From Schauerella fraxinea (lineage in GTDB: Bacteria > Pseudomonadota > Gammaproteobacteria > Burkholderiales > Burkholderiaceae_B): 64,000 nucleotides of DNA. A program made the position numbers and the translations under genes. Below, piece by piece: positions 59,389 to 64,000 of this stretch. Position 1 is the first letter of the stretch, and each line of letters opens with the position of its first letter. The notes under the pieces are model-generated. The model saw only the letters and a program-made list of their open reading frames with translations. It was not told the DNA's origin and did not search any database. Location: contig JAVDKL010000001.1 in the NCBI GenBank assembly GCA_030849965.1, forward strand, positions 744,001 to 808,000, given 5' to 3'.

Positions 59389-60200
59389 CACACCCCCAGC
59401 AAGCGATGCTGCAGATCGCGATCGGCACGCAGCGCTGCGATCGAGCCGTCAAAGGCGACCCCGCCTTGCGCCAGCACGGCCGCCCGTTGCGCCACCTGCA
59501 GGCAGAGCGACAGGTTTTGCTCGACGAGCACCACCGTCATGCCTTCGGCGGCAAGCCGCGGCAGATGGTGCACCAGCAGATCGTCGACGGCTTTAGGCGA
59601 CAAGCCTTCGCTGGGTTCGTCCAACACCAGCAGATCGGCTTGGGTGAGCAACGCGCGCGCCAATGCAAGCATCTGCCGTTCGCCGCCGCTCAACGCGCCG
59701 CTGGCAGCCCGGCGTTTTTCGTAGAGTCGCGGAAACGCGTCGTACACGCGCGGCAATGTCCACCGTTCGGGCACGTCGCGTCGCGACAGCGTGGCCAGCC
59801 GCAGGCTTTCGCTCACGCTCAAGGGTGCAAAAACGCCCCGCCCCTGCGGCACCAGCCCGACGCCCAGATTGGCGATGCGGTGTGTGGGCCAGCCCACCAC
59901 GGCTTGCCCTTTAACGAGAATCTCGCCGCGCACGCGTGGGCCCAGATTGAAGATAGCGTTAAGCAACGACGTTTTGCCGACGCCGTTGCGTCCCAGCAGC
60001 GCCAGCACGTCGCCTTGCGCAACCGTGAGATCGATGCCGGCGAGAATATCGGCGCCATCGTGCGCCACGCACACACCGCGCAACTGCAGCGCAGGGGTGC
60101 GCCCCAGGCGATCGGCCGAAGGCGCGCCTGACTGCCGACCCGACGGATCGCCGCCTTGCTCGGCCTGCGGATGCAATGCGGACGCAGTCATTACGCTCAC
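59388..60200 (-). CDS. livF: Liv-type ABC transporter ATP-binding protein LivF (NRPS-linked)
   Basis: This 270-residue ATPase has an Ala/Gly-rich N-terminal tail of about 40 residues before the LivF core. Walker A GRNGVGKTS, signature LSGGERQMLALARALL and Walker B LLVLDEPSEGLSPKA are intact. The GTG at 60200 overlaps the livG stop (GTGA); the ATG at 60191 is an alternative. Unlike the first Liv set, this one joins directly to a phosphopantetheinyl transferase and NRPS genes. Confidence 0.9.
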   Translation of the reverse strand: MSVMTASALHPQAEQGGDPSGRQSGAPSADRLGRTPALQLRGVCVAHDGADILAGIDLTVAQGDVLALLGRNGVGKTSLLNAIFNLGPRVRGEILVKGQAVVGWPTHRIANLGVGLVPQGRGVFAPLSVSESLRLATLSRRDVPERWTLPRVYDAFPRLYEKRRAASGALSGGERQMLALARALLTQADLLVLDEPSEGLSPKAVDDLLVHHLPRLAAEGMTVVLVEQNLSLCLQVAQRAAVLAQGGVAFDGSIAALRADRDLQHRLLGV

Positions 60201-61024
60201 GCTGCCACCTCCGCCAACGTGTTCGCCGGCATGCCTAGATAGGCCGCCAGCACCCGCGCATCGCGCCGGATGGCCTCGGGCGTGTCGACCGCGATCAACA
60301 CGCCCAGGTCGAGCACGGCGATGCGATCGCAACTGCCGAAAACGATGTCGATATCGTGTGAGACCAGCACGACTGCCGTTTCGGCATGATGCTGGCGCAC
60401 CAACGCGAGCAATCGAGCCCCCTCTTCTTCGGCCAGGCCTGCCGTGGGTTCGTCGAGCAACAACACGCGCGGCGACTGGGCCAGCGCGATCGTGAGATCG
60501 ACCATGCGTTGCTCACCATACGACAGGTCTGCGGCGAGCGTATCCGCACGCGCCGAAAGCCCCGCCTGCGCGAGCAATGCGTCAGCGCGTGCATCGGATT
60601 CGCGCAACGCCGCGGCTGCCTGCCACCAACGATAGCCGGTACCGGCCACGGCACGCGCTGCCATCGCGACGTTGCCACGCACCGTCATCGAGGGAAACAC
60701 CAGGCTTTTCTGAAAGGTGCGCACGATGCCAAGATGCGTGCGCGCTTCGGGCCCCAGACGAGAGATATCCCGGCCATCCAGGCGCATCGAGCCGCGGTCG
60801 GCCGCGAGGAAACCGCTCATGATGTTGAACAGCGTGGTCTTGCCGGCGCCATTGGGGCCGATCAGGCCCAACGTCTGGCCGGCCTGAACCTCCAGATCGA
60901 TATGCTGCAGCACAGGCACGCCACCAAACGATTTCTCGATGGCGGCAAGCTGCACGCGCGGTGTGCTCGCCATGGTGAGACCGGAAGCACCATCGTTGAA
61001 CGGAACGACTGTGGCGGCGGTCAT
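60197..61024 (-). CDS. livG: Liv-type ABC transporter ATP-binding protein LivG (NRPS-linked)
   Basis: This 275-residue ATPase has Walker A GPNGAGKTTLF, Q-loop region GIVRTFQKSLVFPS, signature DLSYGEQRMVDLTIAL and Walker B VLLLDEPTAGLAEEE. The ATG at 61024 overlaps the livM stop in ATGA. It belongs to the HAAT importer co-transcribed with the siderophore-type genes. Confidence 0.92.
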   Translation of the reverse strand: MTAATVVPFNDGASGLTMASTPRVQLAAIEKSFGGVPVLQHIDLEVQAGQTLGLIGPNGAGKTTLFNIMSGFLAADRGSMRLDGRDISRLGPEARTHLGIVRTFQKSLVFPSMTVRGNVAMAARAVAGTGYRWWQAAAALRESDARADALLAQAGLSARADTLAADLSYGEQRMVDLTIALAQSPRVLLLDEPTAGLAEEEGARLLALVRQHHAETAVVLVSHDIDIVFGSCDRIAVLDLGVLIAVDTPEAIRRDARVLAAYLGMPANTLAEVAA

Positions 61025-61938
61025 TGGCGTGTCCTGCGCAAAGCCGGCACGATGCCATAGGGCAGGAAAATCACCGTGGCCACGAATAGCAATCCGATCA
61101 TCAGTTGCCACCGGTCGGTGTAGGAACTGAGCTGCGTTTGCGCAAGCAGATAGAGCGCGGCGCCGGCAAAGCCACCAAACCAAGTGCCGATGCCGCCCAG
61201 CACAGTCATGATCACCAACGTGGCCGACATGCTCCAGTGCACGGTGTTTGGGCCCACGTATTGATTGACGAAGGGAAACACAGCGCCCGCCGCGCCTGCG
61301 ACGGCGCCCGACATCAGAAACGCCTGCAGCCGCAAGCGGCCCTGGCTGAATCCCAATGCGCGCATGCGCAACGGTTGATCGCGCATGCCCTGCAAGGCCT
61401 GCCCCAACGGCGCGCGCGCAAAACTGCGTAATGCCGCCCACCCGATCAACGCCAACAGCAACGCCACCCCGTAAAGCGCCAGTGGCGATGCGAGCGGCAT
61501 CGCGCCCAATGACAAGGCAGGAAAGCCGCGCAGACCATCGGCGCCGCCGGTGACGTCGCGCCAGCGAAACACCACTTCCCACACCATCTGCCCACCGACG
61601 AGCGTGAGCACCAGGAAAAACAAGCCGCTGCTGCGCAGCGTCAGCAGCGCCATCGCCGCCGATACCAGCATGCCCGCCAGCATGCCGATTGCGATCACCA
61701 TGAATACATTCGCGCCCCACGCCTGTGCGGCCACTGCGGCGCTGTAGGCAGCGGCACCGAAGACGGCGCCATGTCCCAACGACACCAGACCGCCCACGCC
61801 GATCAACAGGTTCAGACTCATCACGGCCGCGCCGACCAACAGAATTTCGGCGGCGAACCGCAATGCGAATCCCTCGCCGGACAACGGCGCCGCCGCACAT
61901 AGGGCGACCAGGGCGAGACCTTGCCAGATGCGCGTCAT
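61021..61938 (-). CDS. livM: Liv-type ABC transporter permease LivM (NRPS-linked)
   Basis: This 305-residue permease has the family sequence AVMSLNLLIGVGGLVSLGHGAVFGAAAYSAA near residues 37-67 and the coupling loop GQALQGMRDQPLRMRALGFS near 178-197. The frame extends upstream, but the ATG at 61938 overlaps the livH stop. It pairs with the LivH encoded just before it. Confidence 0.9.
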   Translation of the reverse strand: MTRIWQGLALVALCAAAPLSGEGFALRFAAEILLVGAAVMSLNLLIGVGGLVSLGHGAVFGAAAYSAAVAAQAWGANVFMVIAIGMLAGMLVSAAMALLTLRSSGLFFLVLTLVGGQMVWEVVFRWRDVTGGADGLRGFPALSLGAMPLASPLALYGVALLLALIGWAALRSFARAPLGQALQGMRDQPLRMRALGFSQGRLRLQAFLMSGAVAGAAGAVFPFVNQYVGPNTVHWSMSATLVIMTVLGGIGTWFGGFAGAALYLLAQTQLSSYTDRWQLMIGLLFVATVIFLPYGIVPALRRTRQ

Positions 61939-62804
61939 ACTTGCCTTGCCTCCCGGCCCAGCAAGCCAACGGGCCGCACGACCAGAATCAAGGCCATCAA
62001 ACCCAGCGTGACGAAGTTGGCGAATTCGGGCACCCACATGCGCCCGAATGTGGTGACGAAGCCGATCAACAACGCGCTGGCCACGGTGCCGGCAAAACTG
62101 CCCAGGCCACCCACCACAACCACCAGCAGCGCCAGCAGCAGCACTTCTTCGTCCAGGCCCGGGTAAGCCGACAGCATGCCGGCCCCCAGTGCGCCACCCA
62201 AACCGCCCAGCCCGGCGGCAAGCACCAAGCCGGCCGTCAACAGTTTGCGGGTATCGATGCCGAGCGTTTCCACAATGCCCCGATCCACGGTGCACGCGCG
62301 AATGGCCGCGCCCCACAAGGTGCGATCGATGAGCAGCCAGAGCACCAGCGCCAGGATCAGGCCCGCGCCGATGATGAACAAGCGATAGATCGGGAACGGA
62401 AATCCCATGATGAAGGCCACCCCAGACAGCATCTCCGGCAGATCGGGCGTGCGCGTATCCGCACCGAACCCCCATCGCATCAGATCGGCAAACACCACCG
62501 ATAGCCCGTAAGTAAGCAGCACCTGCATCAAGTGTGTGCGCGGATAAAAACCGTGAAACGGATAGCGGTCCAGCAACCAACCTACCGCGCCGGTAATGAT
62601 GAACGCCGCGGGAAACGCCAGATACCACGGTGCGCCCGACGCCAGCCACTGGATGCCGATGTAGCTGCCCAATAGATAGAACGAACCGTGCGTCAGATTG
62701 ACGAAGTTCATCAGGCTGAGCACCAACGACAAGCCCAGGCCGGTGAGCAAGAGCAGCACCGAAAAGGACAACGCGTTGAGGATCTGGACGACGGTATAAG
62801 CCAT
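61935..62804 (-). CDS. livH: Liv-type ABC transporter permease LivH (NRPS-linked)
   Basis: This 289-residue permease has NALSFSVLLLLTGLGLSLVLSLMNFVNLTHGSFYLLGSYIG at its start, the LivH hallmark. The loop GAAIRACTVDRGIVETLGIDTRKLL follows near 185-210. The stop overlaps livM. It starts 3 bases after the binding-protein gene. Confidence 0.92.
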   Translation of the reverse strand: MAYTVVQILNALSFSVLLLLTGLGLSLVLSLMNFVNLTHGSFYLLGSYIGIQWLASGAPWYLAFPAAFIITGAVGWLLDRYPFHGFYPRTHLMQVLLTYGLSVVFADLMRWGFGADTRTPDLPEMLSGVAFIMGFPFPIYRLFIIGAGLILALVLWLLIDRTLWGAAIRACTVDRGIVETLGIDTRKLLTAGLVLAAGLGGLGGALGAGMLSAYPGLDEEVLLLALLVVVVGGLGSFAGTVASALLIGFVTTFGRMWVPEFANFVTLGLMALILVVRPVGLLGREARQV

Positions 62805-62807
62805 AAG

Positions 62808-64000
62808 TTACTTCGAGGCGGCGCCCGGACCCGGATCCTGAATGCCCGGGTAGGTGTGCAGAACGGTATTGAACGGCTTGCCGTCGGTGCCTTTCTTGAC
62901 CTCGTTGATGTAGATGTCGAGGATGGCCTGGTTGTTGCGCGGGTCAAAGCGCATCGGGCCGAAGGCCGTATCCACAGGCTTGTCGAGCAAGGCCTTCTTG
63001 AGCGCATCACGTTGTGCCACATCGCCGCTGACCGCGTCGATGCCTGCTTTGATGACTTGGCCGGCGGTGTAGCCGGACGTGCTGGCTTCACCCGGCAGAC
63101 GATTGCGCGCCCGGCCATAAGCGGCCACGAACGATGCGGATGCCGGAGCGCCCGGCGATTGATGAAACGCGTTCAAGCCACCAAGACCCGCGTCGCCGGC
63201 AGCCGGCAGCACATCTTCCTGATCGAACAACGCCCCGGGACCCACGAGCCGGATCTTGTCTTGCAGGCGGAAATCCTTCATCTGCTTCAGGAAGCGCACC
63301 GCGTCGGCACCCGGCAGGAAAGCGTAAATGAACTCGGGGTTCATGGATGCCACGTTCATCAGCATCGGCGCGAAATCCGTGGTGCCCAGCGGCGTCCAGA
63401 ATTGGCGGCCGAGACTGCCGCCCTGCTTTTGATAGGTATCGGCGAAGTCGTTGACGTACTCGCGGCCGGCAGCATAGTCGGAGGCCAGCGTTATCCCGCC
63501 CGACTTGGCCACGTGCTCGTGCGTCCAAAGCGCCGCCGGGTGAGCCAACATCCAGCTCGTTTTGGTGGTGCGGAAGATATAGGGGCTGGCGGCCTCGCGC
63601 GCCAACGCGTTCGCGGCGGCATTGATGATGAACGTCAACGTTTTCGACTCGGTGACGATATCGCGGATCGCCAGTGCCACAGCCGCGCTGATCACGCCGC
63701 AGATGACGTCCACACGATCCTGGCCCACCAGCTTGCGTACCTTGCGCACGGCCTCGTCGGGCTTGCCGTGATCGTCTTCGATCAGCAACTGCACCGGGCG
63801 GCCGCCCATCTGGTTGCCGTTCTCGGCCAGAAACAATTCCAACCCCGCCCGCATGCTCTCGCCCAATGATGAGAACGGGCCGGACAGCGATGTGACCAGC
63901 GCGATCTTGATCGGCGCATTGGCTGCGCGAGCGAGCTGCGGCATCCCGATCGCGGCAGCGGCGCCCATGCCGCCCAAAATCAAACTGCGGCGCGTGGAAG
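62808..64000 (-). CDS. Liv-type ABC transporter substrate-binding protein (5' end outside window)
   Basis: This gene is partial at the right edge. In frame, the sequence continues past the internal TTG at 63983 into STRRSLILGGMGAAAAIG, a twin-arginine-type signal whose start codon lies beyond base 64000. The mature receptor begins ANAPIKIALVTSLSGPFSSLGESMRAGLELFLAENG, typical of the LivK family, and about 395 residues are visible. It sets the specificity of the importer linked to the NRPS genes. I infer an aromatic acid or amino acid ligand, unproven. Confidence 0.92.
   Translation of the reverse strand, partial: STRRSLILGGMGAAAAIGMPQLARAANAPIKIALVTSLSGPFSSLGESMRAGLELFLAENGNQMGGRPVQLLIEDDHGKPDEAVRKVRKLVGQDRVDVICGVISAAVALAIRDIVTESKTLTFIINAAANALAREAASPYIFRTTKTSWMLAHPAALWTHEHVAKSGGITLASDYAAGREYVNDFADTYQKQGGSLGRQFWTPLGTTDFAPMLMNVASMNPEFIYAFLPGADAVRFLKQMKDFRLQDKIRLVGPGALFDQEDVLPAAGDAGLGGLNAFHQSPGAPASASFVAAYGRARNRLPGEASTSGYTAGQVIKAGIDAVSGDVAQRDALKKALLDKPVDTAFGPMRFDPRNNQAILDIYINEVKKGTDGKPFNTVLHTYPGIQDPGPGAASK

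Noticed and set aside
1-64000. tRNA, rRNA, riboswitch, prophage, insertion sequence or replication origin
   Set aside because: I found no cloverleaf-like segments, rRNA stretches, known riboswitch cores, transposase or integrase genes, or DnaA-box clusters on reading both strands; short RNAs cannot be excluded by eye.

Overview
The window reads as chromosomal DNA of a GC-rich betaproteobacterium, most likely Burkholderiales and perhaps close to Alcaligenaceae. The evidence is an orphan Bug/TctC binding protein, a TctBA pair, two complete Liv-type ABC systems, an MXKDX methionine-repeat protein and dense, translationally coupled operons with ATGA or TGATG junctions. The family assignment is an inference. 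I see no rRNA, tRNA, phage, insertion sequence or CRISPR array. The first gene probably continues a transporter operon to the left, and the last gene runs off the right edge without its start.

Layout. 0-2.7 kb: a polar amino acid ABC permease and ATPase with a DadA/PuuB-like flavoprotein. 2.8-6.7 kb: an operon of a mandelate racemase/muconate lactonizing-type enzyme, a Bug binding protein and an HD hydrolase, divergent from a LysR regulator. 6.7-12.4 kb: a two-component system divergent from a periplasmic methionine-repair cassette (cytochrome b561-type subunit, molybdopterin oxidoreductase, methionine-rich MXKDX protein, exported MsrB and MsrA). 12.4-16.5 kb: a nitric oxide module (flavohaemoglobin, divergent NorR-type activator, HPP-CBS membrane protein) with a readable sigma-54 promoter and NorR-like sites. 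16.7-21.3 kb: a four-gene lipid operon (fatty acid hydroxylase, desaturase, ketosynthase fused to a haem-oxygenase-like diiron domain, unknown protein). 21.4-26.8 kb: a Lon-N protein and three GAF-containing proteins, two of them with EAL domains. 27.5-29.5 kb: tctBA.

29.6-44.1 kb: a minus-strand run of 13 genes led by a GntR regulator. It holds a full Liv transporter, a two-subunit aconitase-family hydratase, HyuB/HyuA, an isochorismatase-fold protein lacking the usual cysteine, a KstD/TcuA-like flavoprotein, an isocitrate-lyase-family lyase and a DJ-1/PfpI protein. This looks like import and catabolism of a cyclic amide or imide, or an unsaturated dicarboxylate, towards pyruvate-like products. 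44.3-51.2 kb: housekeeping and small genes (YciH/SUI1, TPMT, SlyX, VOC, GST, DUF445, YncE-like) whose gaps carry four different short tandem repeats.

51.3-64 kb: an uninterrupted, overlapping series LivK-H-M-G-F, phosphopantetheinyl transferase, EntE, aryl carrier protein, EntF and an EntS-like exporter. The EntF adenylation code is exactly the serine code, and the EntE pocket residues match 2,3-dihydroxybenzoate enzymes, so an enterobactin-type dihydroxybenzoyl-serine product is predicted. No entCBA genes are in view. The coupled Liv-type importer suggests the aryl acid may be taken up rather than made. That system, the ketosynthase-diiron fusion operon and the two-component-linked methionine-scavenger cassette are the most interesting parts of the window.
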